From positions 1-64,000 of the forward strand of contig CAMNLA010000059.1 in NCBI GenBank assembly GCA_946542925.1: DNA of 64,000 nt, read 5' to 3'. The position numbers were made by a program, and so were the translations under genes. Under the pieces are notes generated by a model. It worked only from the letters and a program-made list of their open reading frames with translations, did no database searches and was not told the DNA's origin. Source of the DNA: UBA4363 sp002393965. GTDB lineage: Bacteria; Bacteroidota; Bacteroidia; Bacteroidales; Paludibacteraceae. Positions 34,338 to 45,121 of this stretch are shown here, piece after piece (the first letter of the stretch is position 1; every line of letters begins with the position of its first letter).

Positions 34338-34913
34338 TCACTGAGCAACGACCACCTTGGCATATCGTATTACCTTTTCTTTCAGAGTGTATCCTTTTTG
34401 AACACAATCCATGACCTTGCCCTTCTGCTCTTCCGTCGATGCCGGTATCATCGTGATCGCCTCATGATAGTCAGTATTAAAATCTTGATTCAATGTTTCT
34501 ATTTCTTTCACACCATTCTGCTCCAGAAATTTTACAAATTTATCATAAATCAATTTCACCCCTTCCTTGACTGAGGCAATATCCTCAGTCTTCTCTGCTG
34601 CTTCTATCCCGCGCTCGAAATCATCTACCAGAGGCAAAATATTTTTTAAAATGTTCTCACCGGCACTTTCCAGAAGTTCTGCTTTTTCTCTTATTGTTCG
34701 CTTCCGGTAATTTTCGTATTCTGCCAGCGTACGTAAATAGGAATCATTTAGCTCATCATACTTTTCTTTCCACTCGTCCTTTTCCGTCGTTCCTGCTCCG
34801 GATTCTGGCATTTCCTGTGCTCCTGTCTCTTCCGACGCTGCGACCGTCTGTTCTGCTTGGGACTCCGTCTGTTCCTTAGAATCCTGCTGTTCTTTGTTAC
34901 TTTTTTCTGCCAT
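34338..34913 (-). CDS. grpE: Nucleotide-exchange factor GrpE
   Basis: GrpE releases ADP from DnaK. I count 191 residues from the ATG at 34913 (MAEKSNKEQQD); an in-frame ATG at 34952 would add 13 basic residues. The first 60 residues are acidic and Gln/Glu-rich, the long helical part includes LNDSYLRTLAEYENYRKRT, and the beta-domain ends LKEKVIRYAKVVVAQ, all diagnostic. It is co-transcribed with dnaJ. Confidence 0.95.
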   Translation of the reverse strand: MAEKSNKEQQDSKEQTESQAEQTVAASEETGAQEMPESGAGTTEKDEWKEKYDELNDSYLRTLAEYENYRKRTIREKAELLESAGENILKNILPLVDDFERGIEAAEKTEDIASVKEGVKLIYDKFVKFLEQNGVKEIETLNQDFNTDYHEAITMIPASTEEQKGKVMDCVQKGYTLKEKVIRYAKVVVAQ

Positions 34914-35024
34914 ATTCTTATTTGATTTTCTTTTTCGATTGAATATTCTCATTTTTTCTCGTGTTTCTTCTCAAATTCTCTGCCAAGCAAACTTTACTGA
35001 CAGAATGTCAGCACACATAGAACC

Positions 35025-36998
35025 CTATCTGTTTTTTTCTGACTTTCTTGCTTTCTCGCCCTGTCTGTAACGATTCCTACACTGTCGCAACCAACTACAG
35101 AATTTTGAGAGATTTTCGTCATACCCGCGCATTGGACCTAATAAATTTCCATCATTGTCTATTACCACATATAGAGGTTGCGCATTGGCTCCGAACTTAT
35201 GTCGCTCCAACCAACTCCATCGTTCTCCTTCTGTCTCCAATCCAACCCAAGTTCCGTTTTCTTTTACTTTCTCCATTTTCCCCAATTTCTGACGATCATC
35301 TACATAAAGACGGATGACAACCATTTCTTCTAATAAGCTTTTCACTTCCGGTTCCTCCAATACCGCTGCTTCCATCTTCCGGCAATTAACACATCCCCAT
35401 CCCGTAAAATCAACAAAAACAGGAACTCCCTTCCGTCGTGCCTCTCTCATTCCAGCTTCATAGTCCGACCAGACTTCTGTCGATTTCTCGGGAGGCAGAA
35501 ATGCACTGGCTTCTTTCAGCCTGTTTCCAAACAATCCGCTCGACATATAGAAGCCGAAGAGCATACCCACCAAAACAAAAAACATATTCAACCATCGGGG
35601 CATCTTCCCTTTCAGAAGAACATACAACGCCATAGTAAAACCAAGCAAAGCCCATATGATAATAAACAACCATCTGGGTAGGATTCCCCATCCCATCACC
35701 ATGTCCGCAACACTCAGAAACTTCAATGCCATTGCCAATTCCAGGAAGGCAAGTATTACCTTCACCGTCTCCATCCAGCCTCCACTCTTGGGAAGACGTT
35801 TCAAAAAATCAGGGAATAGCGCACACAAACCGAATGGCATAGCCAATGCCAATGCAAAACCAAACATACCTACTAAAGGGGAAAGAAATCCCGATGACGA
35901 AGCTGTTGCCGCCTCCACCAACAATGAACCGACGATGGGGCCAGTACAGGAAAAACTGACTATAACCAGTACCAAAGCCATCAACTGTATACTGAGGAAT
36001 CCTTTTGTCTTTTCGGCTTGATGGTTCAATGCCGTACTCCAGCTTCCTGGCAACTGTATCTCAAACAGGCCGAAAAACGATAGCGCAAAGACGACAAATA
36101 GGACAAAGAACAGTATATTTACCCAAGCATTCGTAGCTACCGTATTCAATGCATCTGCTCCGAATAATAACGCAACAATCAATCCCAAACCTACATAAAC
36201 GACAACAATCGAAAGAGCATAGAGCACCGCATCACGAACTCCGCTTCGCCTTGACGCTCCTCTTTTCAGGAAAAAACTGACCGTCATCGGCAAAATAGGC
36301 CACACACAAGGAGTTAGTAAGGCTAACAAGCCTCCCAGAATTCCAGAGAGAAATAACAGCCATAGCGAACGGCGATTCGTTCCGAAGCCCGATAGATTAC
36401 CCTCATTCCCTGTCTCTCCTGTCCATGTGGTTGGACTCCACCAATCTTCTTTGGGACCTGCTTCGTCCGATACTCCTTCTTTTTCCAGCAAGGTGTCACT
36501 CATTTCGGTTTCTGACCTTGCTTCGGCCGCTTCAGATCTGTGTTCTTTTCCCTTGAACTCGAAGTTTTTTTTCTCCGGAGGCAGACAACTTTGATCATCG
36601 CAGCACATGTATCGGACATATCCCTTCACCATCCACACCCCGTCCTTCTCTGGTACTATGCGTTGACGAACCGATAAGGCATGCTCATACCATTGCAAAT
36701 CCATGTCAAATGTCTCGTCATGCCGTGTTATTTCCTTTCCATCTACATGTATTCCGCCTGATAGTCGAGCGCCCTCCACTTCCGTCAATACGACTTCCAT
36801 CGCAATGGGACCTCCATCGGGAATTTTCATGCCATAGACGTGCCATCCGTCTTGAATAGTCGCTGACAACTCCAGCGTTACTCCTTTTTCTTCTGTCTGC
36901 TGAACCTGCCTCCATTCTACAGGTTGAAGAATCTCTCCGCTGACTGCAACAGAAAGGATAAATAAGAACAGTATGGCAAAGGGCTTTCTCATGTTCAT
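35025..36998 (-). CDS. dsbD: Thiol:disulfide interchange protein DsbD
   Basis: DsbD carries electrons from cytoplasmic thioredoxin across the inner membrane to periplasmic reductases. The 657 residues have a signal peptide, an N-terminal DsbD-alpha-type domain (residues 20-150, with a CCDDQSCLPP segment), about eight membrane helices including the paired cysteines in LLALLTPCVWPILPM and SFSCTGPIVGSL, and a C-terminal thioredoxin fold with GWGCVNCRKM. It is the third gene of the ruvA-sprA-dsbD unit, 18 bp after sprA, which may reflect a need for redox help in outer-membrane or surface protein folding, but that is inference. Confidence 0.95.
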   Translation of the reverse strand: MNMRKPFAILFLFILSVAVSGEILQPVEWRQVQQTEEKGVTLELSATIQDGWHVYGMKIPDGGPIAMEVVLTEVEGARLSGGIHVDGKEITRHDETFDMDLQWYEHALSVRQRIVPEKDGVWMVKGYVRYMCCDDQSCLPPEKKNFEFKGKEHRSEAAEARSETEMSDTLLEKEGVSDEAGPKEDWWSPTTWTGETGNEGNLSGFGTNRRSLWLLFLSGILGGLLALLTPCVWPILPMTVSFFLKRGASRRSGVRDAVLYALSIVVVYVGLGLIVALLFGADALNTVATNAWVNILFFVLFVVFALSFFGLFEIQLPGSWSTALNHQAEKTKGFLSIQLMALVLVIVSFSCTGPIVGSLLVEAATASSSGFLSPLVGMFGFALALAMPFGLCALFPDFLKRLPKSGGWMETVKVILAFLELAMALKFLSVADMVMGWGILPRWLFIIIWALLGFTMALYVLLKGKMPRWLNMFFVLVGMLFGFYMSSGLFGNRLKEASAFLPPEKSTEVWSDYEAGMREARRKGVPVFVDFTGWGCVNCRKMEAAVLEEPEVKSLLEEMVVIRLYVDDRQKLGKMEKVKENGTWVGLETEGERWSWLERHKFGANAQPLYVVIDNDGNLLGPMRGYDENLSKFCSWLRQCRNRYRQGEKARKSEKNR

Positions 36999-37016
36999 GT
37001 TTCGATACGATGACGG

Positions 37017-40000
37017 TTACTGATTATTGAGAAGCAGTTTGACGCTCAGTCCGAAGTTGTGATTCGAAGTCGGATAGGAGGAACTGATGAGCGGCTCATT
37101 GCTCTCCCAGTCGTAATAGAGTTTGAGGTTAAGCCGCGATGAGAATACATAATCGGCTGAGAAGTTGACCGAATAGGTCTTCTCCCCAGATGTCACCTGA
37201 GGAATAGACTCATCATCCAATTTCCGTATCAACGCAGAGGTGTTTTTCATTGAGAAGTCAAGACGAAGATTCAGATCGTTGTTCACTTTCTGTTCTTTGT
37301 CATTCTTCAGACGAAGTATCACGTCAAAGTCTGAAAGACGGTATCCTACCCCGAAGACTATCTCCTTATTTCCGCTCTCCACCATCTGACCCGATGCGAT
37401 GTTGAGCGTCTGCGTTCGTCCTTTTCGATATTCTGCCGTGAGCGTCAGACTGTTTTTGAGTGTGGCGTCCAAACGTATCAGAGGAGAAAAGTTCTCCGTG
37501 ATGGATACTGCAGCAATGTCATACTGCGAACTTGGGATCGGCATTCCCGTTGTCACGTCTGCCACATACCCGAAGTCGCCGTCCATTCCTATGAAGTTAG
37601 AATAGGACGCAAAACTGCCGATATTGTATTTGCACACATAGGCATGCGTCAGCGCAATGCGTTTGAAATGGTCTTTCATCCATGGTAATTTCGAAAGACC
37701 GTCATACGAAACTCGCCAGTTTGGCAACATACTGAGGAAGCCAGGTATAATTTCCGATTCGTTCCACGAACGACCCGTGTACGCTTCCATGAAACTCGGA
37801 ATAAGCACTTCAGCCGAGTTAGCAGAGAAGGTTGCGACACTTGGATCGAACTCACGACCTACAAGGGCCAGGGCTTCCGAATTCTCTGCCATGAAAGAAC
37901 CTGCTGGGTAATGCGTACCGATGTATTTGCGTTCAAGACGGGACTGATACTTGGCTCGGTTCGCCTTGAAACGCTCGAAGGTCGGGCTATGGTAGTTGTT
38001 GGATACGTTACCAGTCGACGTAAACAGGCTTTTCAGGGCAATGGTCGTCATCGAGAACGAACCCGAGAAGGTCCGTGGCATTCCCGCATATTGGTATTGG
38101 ATGGAGGTATTGGTTGCGTAATTGCGCGATGCGGCAAGGTCTATACGGAATCCCGAAACAGGCTCCAGAGACATTCGTAGCGTCAGGTCTTGGGTGTATG
38201 TCTTGTTGACTGCGCCGACCGTCGAATCTCGACACAACCAACCTTTCTCCCAGGCATTACGTACAAAACCAGGCTCTTGATAACCCAAAGAGAATAACGC
38301 TCCTGGTGCGCCGTCATCCTGCCCGAAGAGTCCGCCGGCTGGCATGAATCCGCTCATGGACGTACCGTTGCTCTGCGTATAGGAGAACGACGCATTGCGG
38401 ACCATCATCAGGAATCGGGCCGCACCCTGTACGACAGCCCCCATTCCTTCTGGTTGCGCATTCATGTTCTTTCCATCCACGCTCACGATCAGTTCCGCAT
38501 CCTGCTGAGGGATGATCTCGACCGTGTTACGGTCCAGTACATCATATTTGAGTTTTACGGACTGACTGTCGGATGTCATTGCGGTGACCTTGACACGTGT
38601 TGTGTTCAGACGGTGTGAGAATTTCTTTTTCTGACCCTTCTTTAGCGTCATTTTCTGGGTCTTGACGAGCGGTTTTTCTTCTGTCTTCTTCTTATTGGTC
38701 TTGCCGCGTGAGGAATAACGCTGGTTGGCTCGCTTCAGATACGGCACTTTATTGTACAGTTGCTCGAAGTTGAACCGACCGTCCCACTGCAACGTTCCGA
38801 GCGAGGTCACTTCGTTTCCTAACGATGAGTTATGCCGACCGGCTGCCTCATCTTCTTCTGTCAGAGCACCACGATCCCACGTATAGTTACCCGTGTAGTT
38901 AAGTGAGGAGGTGATCCAGCTGAAGATAGGTATCTTGTTCAACGGGGATGTATAGTTGGCGGTGACGTGTTGTTGGTATGATAACGGAGAACCGCCGTTG
39001 AGAAGGCTTCGCATGACGGTGTCTCGCCAGTTGTCCCATTCGTCAGGGAATAACTCCTTGTTCACCGGCGAATATTTCGTTTCGTCTATCTGTGCATTGG
39101 ATGTGGCAGAGAACGACAGTTTCAGGTCTTTTATCAGATCCCACTTGACGTCCAGACTGCGGTTCCACATGAAGTCTTTGCTCACCGATAGTAAAGCATT
39201 GTTCGGATCATGGTAGTCGATCTCCGGATTATTCAGGTTTCGTTGTTGCTCTTCTTCGTACGCTCTCGCAAGCGTGGTGTTGAAATTTACCGATGACGGT
39301 ACCAGGTTAAAGCCCAACTCGCGGACGATTCGCCAGTTCTGACCCTTCAGTGCCTTGACGTTTTTGAACGGTTCCCATGTCTTCACGCTTGGGGCATACT
39401 GATATAGCAGCGTTCCCTTGTAGTCCTTTCGGATTGACCGTTCCACGTCCGGATTATGTTCGTTCGATTCCGTGTAGGAATACGATACGGAGAAATTGGC
39501 AGGGTCGTACGGCATCGGATTTTTGCTCTTCAGGTCCACACGCATGTTCGTTACGTTGAAAGAACGGGTAGTGAAGACCGTCTGTGCCAGGTTTTCCAAC
39601 GAGTCTCTCTCATGCGATGTCTCCAGCGTTTCGAGGCTTTCTTTCAGCAACAGGTCCGTATTGGTCGGGTCATATTTGGGTTTCGTTACTTCTTTTCCGT
39701 AAGCATAATATACCGGTATATGTACCTTTGCTTTTTCCGGGAACAGTTTGCCGAGTTCCGCGGACGTAGAGATATTCAGTTGCGTATAGTCATCCTGACG
39801 TCGGTCCTGTACGTTGTCCTCTATTCCTCCGAAGCCTGCTGTCTCTACTCTTCCGGCTACGTTGACAGAGGCAAAGTCCGAGAGGTTCAGCGTCGCATTG
39901 GCTAATGCCGCATAGCCGCCCTCCTCGTCGAATCCTTTCATGCGGAGTTCATTCAGCCATATCTCGGCCGACTTGACGGACGACGAGCGGTTCCGGACTC

Positions 40001-43000
40001 CAATCATGATGTTTTCTATATCGCCCAGTGTCGGATTTCCTTTTACGGTCACTTTGTTGCGCGGAGCATTTGGGTCATATTCCGAGTATTCGTCTTTGAG
40101 CGAGACTCCGCTTCCCGACTGCCGGCGTGCCCTGTTTCTGTTTTTCTTGACGTCAGTCAGTACCGAGAACGGGAAGTCCATCTTGTTTTCTCTCGGCCAC
40201 ACAATCTCACGATCCGAGGAACTCTCAGAGAGACTGTAGGTGCCTGCCGGGGTCAGCGTCAACGGTACTTCATATTCGTAGTAGTTTTCTACCAGGTCCG
40301 ATCCCAAACGCACGAAATAAGTCAGATCACTCCCTTTCAGGTCCGTCACGTCGTCAATGAATTTTTCTGCATGGGCATAGAACTGGAGACGCTTATACGG
40401 ACGCATGTCCATTTCCGTCGTCTTGTACACCGCACGGGCATCTCCGGGAGAGAGATCCGTGATGCGCATCATCAACGACTGCTCGTTTTCCTGACGTATC
40501 TGCGTCTGCGACGGATCCTGTTCGCGCTCTACTCCTGGCGGCAGAACGTAGTTCACAGGAGTTTTCGAGGAGTTCTCTTCGATATTGACGACGCTGATTT
40601 CAGTCTGAGTGGAAGCGGTGATTGGCGGATATGCCGGGTCGTAGAGGTCCTTGCTTACCGTGCGCCAGTCACTACGCGCCAGTTCCAGCGATCCGAAACG
40701 CAGATGCGTCTCCTCCGTGAAGTCCGTCAGATACATACGCATGAAACGGATGGAATTCAGATTCACGGACCCGTATTTCTCCGAATATTCCGAAACCGGA
40801 ATACGGAAATGATACCAGGACACCATGGAGGTCGTTCCGTCCTTCAGCCCAACACGGACGTTCAGCTTGTCACTGATAAAGTTTCGACCGACAACCATGT
40901 CCGCAGGACGCAGACTCACTTTGTATTCAAAGTATTTCTCATACTCGTTCATGTTGTTGTCCTGATTGATATCCTCTACGTCTGGCAGGTTGGTAGCCGA
41001 TGTCGAGTAGTTGTCAGCACCGGCCGATACCGGCGAGTTACCTTCTGTTCCATTATAGTGTTTGTAACGGTCGAGAATCGAAGTCTGAGCCGCATTGTAG
41101 TCATCGCCCTGATAGTAATGGTAACGGTCACCGGCAGGGTCGTTGAATGGGGAGAACGGGTCGTTGCGCAACGAATCGACATACTGCGCTCCGATTTTCG
41201 TTTCCCACGTAGACAGATAGTCCTTGTACGTCTTGAAGGTGAATTCTTCTTCATTGCGCAGACCATCTAGGCCGATATCCTGATTCGTGCGCGCGGACTT
41301 GTCATTGTCAAAGGCATTTACCACCGACTGCGTCTTCGAGACACGACCCCATACTGTCGAGTCGGTATACGTAATGTCTCCCGTCGGAGACAAGCCGTTC
41401 TCAAACGATTTCTTCCCATCTCGCAACACGTCTTCGCTCAGTTCGCCCAGGTTGATGTAGAGGTCTCCGCCCGATGCCTGCGGATTATAGATGAAAGGGT
41501 CCAACAACCAGAATTCAACGTATTCCACGTTCGCACTCTTGAAGTCGGTGACGTCCATCTTACGCATGATTCCACCCCATCGTGAGGATGGCTTCCTCAG
41601 ACTTCCGTCGGCGTTGATATTGTCAGTGTCCAGGTTATAGGGACCACGCTCCGTAGGGTAATAGGCTAGGTTCAGCACCGTGAGCGTATTGGTCTGACCC
41701 GCAATAGGCTCGCGGTTCGGGAAGATTTCCTGCTCCGAGATTTCGCGCACCCAGTGACTGCTCTGTTGCTTGTCATCTCGTTGGATATAGGATGGAGTCG
41801 TGGACGTACTGCGTGTGAAGATAGGGTCTATGGTGTACCAGGCAAGCAACGCACGACCCTTTCCGTATTCTATATCGTCCGAGAGGTTTCCTGCCGCAAA
41901 ACGCCCCTGTGGCGTACTTGCGAGATGCCAGGCGTAGGGATATAGCACGTTCAACGTCGTTCTGCTGCCTTCGAAGTCGTCTATATACGCATACCCTGCA
42001 TCCCCGACTGCTTTCTGATGACCCGGCAATAGCTGTGCGAATTCTCCGTTTATCGTGAAAGACGATGGCGCTTTCAGAGACAGCAACGGGAGTTTGTCCA
42101 GCCAGTTCGTCAACTGCTGACTCTGATGCGTGTATGCAAAGTTGAGTCCCCAGATGGTGTTCGAGATTGGCTCATCGCCCATGGCCACTTTAGTTGTCAA
42201 CGGCTTTTCACTCAGATGCATCAGCGTTCCCCCCACTGAGAAGTCTTTCGAGAAGGCATATTCCATGTGCGTTCCTATCAGCGTCTTTCGCTGCATCGAG
42301 AACATGCTCTGGTTTTCCAGCGATACGTCTATCTGAGTGCCACTCTCCAGCAGCGACTCGTTCAATATCGTCACTGTTCCCATTGAGTAGTCCACCGTAT
42401 AGTCCACGTTCTCCGTAAGGGTCATGCCTCCCGCCGTTACAGAGACGCTTCCCTTCGGTATATTCATGGCGCCGAGGCGGATTTCCGCATTGCTCGAGGC
42501 CCTATACTCTCCTCGAATAATGAACTTATCCTTCTCGCTGTACTCCTCAGCATCCGTCTTGGTCTTGGTATAGAGTTCCTTGTAGGCGTATTTCGAACCC
42601 GCCGACCCCGCCTTTTCCTCGATGGTTTTTCCGAATGGCTCCAGGACAGGGAAAATCAGTCGACCCGTCTCGCTGAGGATGGTATATCCCTCCACATAGT
42701 CCATATTCCCGTCCGGACGAAGACGCTGACGGCTGTCCATGCGGTCCAGGCCCATCACCCTCACCAGAGGCTGGTTCTTCACGTCTCCTTCCGGCAGATA
42801 GTTTATATAGACTCCGCTCGAGTCATTCTGATACGCCACCTCCAGTTTCATGCCCTCCTGCTGTACATTGCTCGCTCCCAGACTGTAGATATTCTTCATC
42901 ATCAGGTCCCAGTTCGGCAAACCAGGCGAGAAAGCGGCGCCTTTCAACAGTTTCAATACGAGCGTCTTCGGCTCCTCAATGCCGTCCGTCGAGAATTCTC

Positions 43001-44381
43001 CGACCTGATAGGTTTTTCCGCCCGACGTATATTCATACGCTACCGCAAGCACCTCGTCGTCCTGCAACTTACTCTTCAGAGAGATGTAGCCCAACATCGG
43101 ATTGACCGTGTACTCCGATTCGTTCAGACGACGGGCGGACTCCAGTTTTTCATAGTCCTCTCCACCCGTCATGCTCACCGACGTGCTGTTCAGAGCCGCC
43201 GAGACCGTCTCTATGTCACGCAAGTTCGGCAACGACGTCACCTCTCCGTACAAGCCGTTCGACTTGTTCGACGGCCACTTGACGCCCAAGGCTACCCCCC
43301 ATGGCGCATGACGGTGATCCGTCTCACCGAGGTCCAGAAAGGCCACAATGTTGCGACTGCTGCTGTAGTCCGACTTCTTGTTCGTCACCCACACCTCCAC
43401 TCGGTTGATCTGCATACCCGAACTTATGTGTGGCAACGACGACATCCACTTCTCGTAGTTGTCCCGGAAGTAATGGTTCAGGAAGAAATGACGGTTCACG
43501 TCATAGTCACGGCCCTTCACTTCGAAGTCCGTGGTCTGCGCTCCGTTTCGCATACTCACCGTTTTGCTCTCACTCTCCTGTTGCGAAACGACGGCCTGAA
43601 CACTGAGTTTCCCGAACTGCAGGTCACTGCGGATTCCGAACAGGGCACTGCTTCCTCTGATCAGACTCGAGTTCAGTGGCAGACTCACGTTTCCCGCTTC
43701 TATTCGACGGATGATGTCGTCTTCCTTCCCCTCATAGGAGAGGTTCACCTTGCTCTGATCCCAGTCGAAACTGCTCTCCGTGTTGTAATTCATGCCGAAG
43801 TGCACCCTGTCACCTACGCGGGCATCGACGTTCATCTGTATCTTTTCGTCAAAGTCGAATATCGGGGCTGGCTTGCGCATTCGCTCACTCAATGCCGGGT
43901 TTTGAACTCGGTTTATCTTGAAACCCATGAGAATCTCTACCTGCCCCTGCAGTTTCAGACGCACTCCGCCCGGACCGAAGATCTTGTCCGCCTTTCCCAG
44001 ACCGAACTGTATGTCGTTCAGACTGATTTTCTTGTTTTTCTCGTTCTCCGCTTCCTGACGGTTACGCTCCTTCCAATAGTTGCGCATCGCTTCTTTCTCG
44101 CTCCAGGTCATATACTCGTCCTGTGACATCGACAGCGGTGTCACCACATCGTCATCCCCCAGTTTCGAACGGAAAAAGTAAAGACCCGTCTGAGGATCAT
44201 ATTCCACCGATGGCTCCGAGTCTGGCATCGCAAACGTCTGCGCCGAAAGGGTCCAGGCTCCCGCAAGCAACAGGACGACGCACGCACACACCGATACCAT
44301 GGCACGCAACCTCCCGTCTCCGGAGCTTCTCCGGACCGAGTCGATGATACGTTTTGGACTGTGCTGTCTCACGGCTGACAT
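37017..44381 (-). CDS. sprA: Type IX secretion/gliding protein SprA
   Basis: SprA is the giant outer-membrane translocon barrel of the Bacteroidetes type IX secretion system. At 2,454 residues it has the usual size. A signal peptide (VCACVVLLLAGAWTLSAQ) is followed by the SprA N-terminal pattern GLGKADKIFGPGGVRLKLQGQVEI, a large periplasmic/barrel region with many alternating strands, and a C-terminal strand block ending NHNFGLSVKLLLNNQ. It is the longest gene of the window and lies between ruvA (13 bp upstream) and dsbD (18 bp downstream). Its presence implies that the organism exports surface proteins by this route, though no cargo with the C-terminal sorting domain is evident here. Confidence 0.96.
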   Translation of the reverse strand: MSAVRQHSPKRIIDSVRRSSGDGRLRAMVSVCACVVLLLAGAWTLSAQTFAMPDSEPSVEYDPQTGLYFFRSKLGDDDVVTPLSMSQDEYMTWSEKEAMRNYWKERNRQEAENEKNKKISLNDIQFGLGKADKIFGPGGVRLKLQGQVEILMGFKINRVQNPALSERMRKPAPIFDFDEKIQMNVDARVGDRVHFGMNYNTESSFDWDQSKVNLSYEGKEDDIIRRIEAGNVSLPLNSSLIRGSSALFGIRSDLQFGKLSVQAVVSQQESESKTVSMRNGAQTTDFEVKGRDYDVNRHFFLNHYFRDNYEKWMSSLPHISSGMQINRVEVWVTNKKSDYSSSRNIVAFLDLGETDHRHAPWGVALGVKWPSNKSNGLYGEVTSLPNLRDIETVSAALNSTSVSMTGGEDYEKLESARRLNESEYTVNPMLGYISLKSKLQDDEVLAVAYEYTSGGKTYQVGEFSTDGIEEPKTLVLKLLKGAAFSPGLPNWDLMMKNIYSLGASNVQQEGMKLEVAYQNDSSGVYINYLPEGDVKNQPLVRVMGLDRMDSRQRLRPDGNMDYVEGYTILSETGRLIFPVLEPFGKTIEEKAGSAGSKYAYKELYTKTKTDAEEYSEKDKFIIRGEYRASSNAEIRLGAMNIPKGSVSVTAGGMTLTENVDYTVDYSMGTVTILNESLLESGTQIDVSLENQSMFSMQRKTLIGTHMEYAFSKDFSVGGTLMHLSEKPLTTKVAMGDEPISNTIWGLNFAYTHQSQQLTNWLDKLPLLSLKAPSSFTINGEFAQLLPGHQKAVGDAGYAYIDDFEGSRTTLNVLYPYAWHLASTPQGRFAAGNLSDDIEYGKGRALLAWYTIDPIFTRSTSTTPSYIQRDDKQQSSHWVREISEQEIFPNREPIAGQTNTLTVLNLAYYPTERGPYNLDTDNINADGSLRKPSSRWGGIMRKMDVTDFKSANVEYVEFWLLDPFIYNPQASGGDLYINLGELSEDVLRDGKKSFENGLSPTGDITYTDSTVWGRVSKTQSVVNAFDNDKSARTNQDIGLDGLRNEEEFTFKTYKDYLSTWETKIGAQYVDSLRNDPFSPFNDPAGDRYHYYQGDDYNAAQTSILDRYKHYNGTEGNSPVSAGADNYSTSATNLPDVEDINQDNNMNEYEKYFEYKVSLRPADMVVGRNFISDKLNVRVGLKDGTTSMVSWYHFRIPVSEYSEKYGSVNLNSIRFMRMYLTDFTEETHLRFGSLELARSDWRTVSKDLYDPAYPPITASTQTEISVVNIEENSSKTPVNYVLPPGVEREQDPSQTQIRQENEQSLMMRITDLSPGDARAVYKTTEMDMRPYKRLQFYAHAEKFIDDVTDLKGSDLTYFVRLGSDLVENYYEYEVPLTLTPAGTYSLSESSSDREIVWPRENKMDFPFSVLTDVKKNRNRARRQSGSGVSLKDEYSEYDPNAPRNKVTVKGNPTLGDIENIMIGVRNRSSSVKSAEIWLNELRMKGFDEEGGYAALANATLNLSDFASVNVAGRVETAGFGGIEDNVQDRRQDDYTQLNISTSAELGKLFPEKAKVHIPVYYAYGKEVTKPKYDPTNTDLLLKESLETLETSHERDSLENLAQTVFTTRSFNVTNMRVDLKSKNPMPYDPANFSVSYSYTESNEHNPDVERSIRKDYKGTLLYQYAPSVKTWEPFKNVKALKGQNWRIVRELGFNLVPSSVNFNTTLARAYEEEQQRNLNNPEIDYHDPNNALLSVSKDFMWNRSLDVKWDLIKDLKLSFSATSNAQIDETKYSPVNKELFPDEWDNWRDTVMRSLLNGGSPLSYQQHVTANYTSPLNKIPIFSWITSSLNYTGNYTWDRGALTEEDEAAGRHNSSLGNEVTSLGTLQWDGRFNFEQLYNKVPYLKRANQRYSSRGKTNKKKTEEKPLVKTQKMTLKKGQKKKFSHRLNTTRVKVTAMTSDSQSVKLKYDVLDRNTVEIIPQQDAELIVSVDGKNMNAQPEGMGAVVQGAARFLMMVRNASFSYTQSNGTSMSGFMPAGGLFGQDDGAPGALFSLGYQEPGFVRNAWEKGWLCRDSTVGAVNKTYTQDLTLRMSLEPVSGFRIDLAASRNYATNTSIQYQYAGMPRTFSGSFSMTTIALKSLFTSTGNVSNNYHSPTFERFKANRAKYQSRLERKYIGTHYPAGSFMAENSEALALVGREFDPSVATFSANSAEVLIPSFMEAYTGRSWNESEIIPGFLSMLPNWRVSYDGLSKLPWMKDHFKRIALTHAYVCKYNIGSFASYSNFIGMDGDFGYVADVTTGMPIPSSQYDIAAVSITENFSPLIRLDATLKNSLTLTAEYRKGRTQTLNIASGQMVESGNKEIVFGVGYRLSDFDVILRLKNDKEQKVNNDLNLRLDFSMKNTSALIRKLDDESIPQVTSGEKTYSVNFSADYVFSSRLNLKLYYDWESNEPLISSSYPTSNHNFGLSVKLLLNNQ

Positions 44382-44394
44382 TAAGGGCAGGAAT

Positions 44395-44982
44395 CTACAT
44401 CAAACGCATGGCAAGTTTCACTACCTCACCTACCTTGGCTCCCGGATTCTGTTGTATCGCTTTCTCCACGGCCTTCTGACTGTTCTGACGATTGAATCCA
44501 AGCATCACCAACGCATCCACAGCCTCTTCCGCTTCTGCTGCTTGACCCATCATCATCTGTGGCTGCGAACCCGCAATCTTCAATTTGCCGATCTTGTCTT
44601 TCAGTTCCACGACGATACGCTCGGCTGTCTTCGTTCCGATGCCCTTCACGTTCTTCAACGCACGCGCATTCTCACGTACAATGGCGTCTCGCATCTCCTG
44701 TGGCGTCAGACTGCTCATAATCACACGGGCCGTGTTTGCTCCTACCCCGTTCACCCCGATTAGCAACAGGAACAACTCGCGATCCGACTTCTCTGCAAAA
44801 CCATACAACTGATGCACATCCTCACGCAATAGCTCATAAACGTAGAGATTCGTCTCCTTCTGACCCATAAGTAGGCTGTAGGTCGGCAAAGCTATATTGA
44901 TACAATAACCGATGCCTCCGTTGTCAATGACAACTTCCGTCGGTGTGAGGTCGGCTATCTTGCCGGATATGTAGTCTAACAT
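44395..44982 (-). CDS. ruvA: Holliday junction DNA helicase subunit RuvA
   Basis: RuvA binds Holliday junctions and recruits RuvB. I count 195 residues from the ATG at 44982 (MLDYISGKIADLTP), the canonical start; a longer frame from 45051 adds an unrelated N terminus. The N-terminal OB fold, the two helix-hairpin-helix units (LIGVNGVGANTARVI and LKNVKGIGTKTAERIVVELK) and the C-terminal RuvB-binding domain (EEAVDALVMLGFNRQNSQKAVEKA) are all present. It heads the ruvA-sprA-dsbD unit. Confidence 0.97.
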   Translation of the reverse strand: MLDYISGKIADLTPTEVVIDNGGIGYCINIALPTYSLLMGQKETNLYVYELLREDVHQLYGFAEKSDRELFLLLIGVNGVGANTARVIMSSLTPQEMRDAIVRENARALKNVKGIGTKTAERIVVELKDKIGKLKIAGSQPQMMMGQAAEAEEAVDALVMLGFNRQNSQKAVEKAIQQNPGAKVGEVVKLAMRLM

Positions 44983-45058
44983 ACTTTTTCTTTCGTTTTT
45001 TTTACTGATGATAGTTCGGTCCTGCGAAGAAGCAGGCCTATACTCCACCAAATAAACG

Positions 45059-45066
45059 CAAAGATA
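45059..45066 (-). promoter_or_regulatory. -7 element of the ruvA-sprA-dsbD unit
   Basis: Minus-strand TATCTTTG, 77 nt before the ruvA ATG and 56 bp from the edge of the 11-bp minisatellite. Confidence 0.6.
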
Positions 45067-45121
45067 ACAATTTTATTATAAGAAAGTGAGTTTACTCCTG
45101 CCATGTCACGCACGTACCAGT

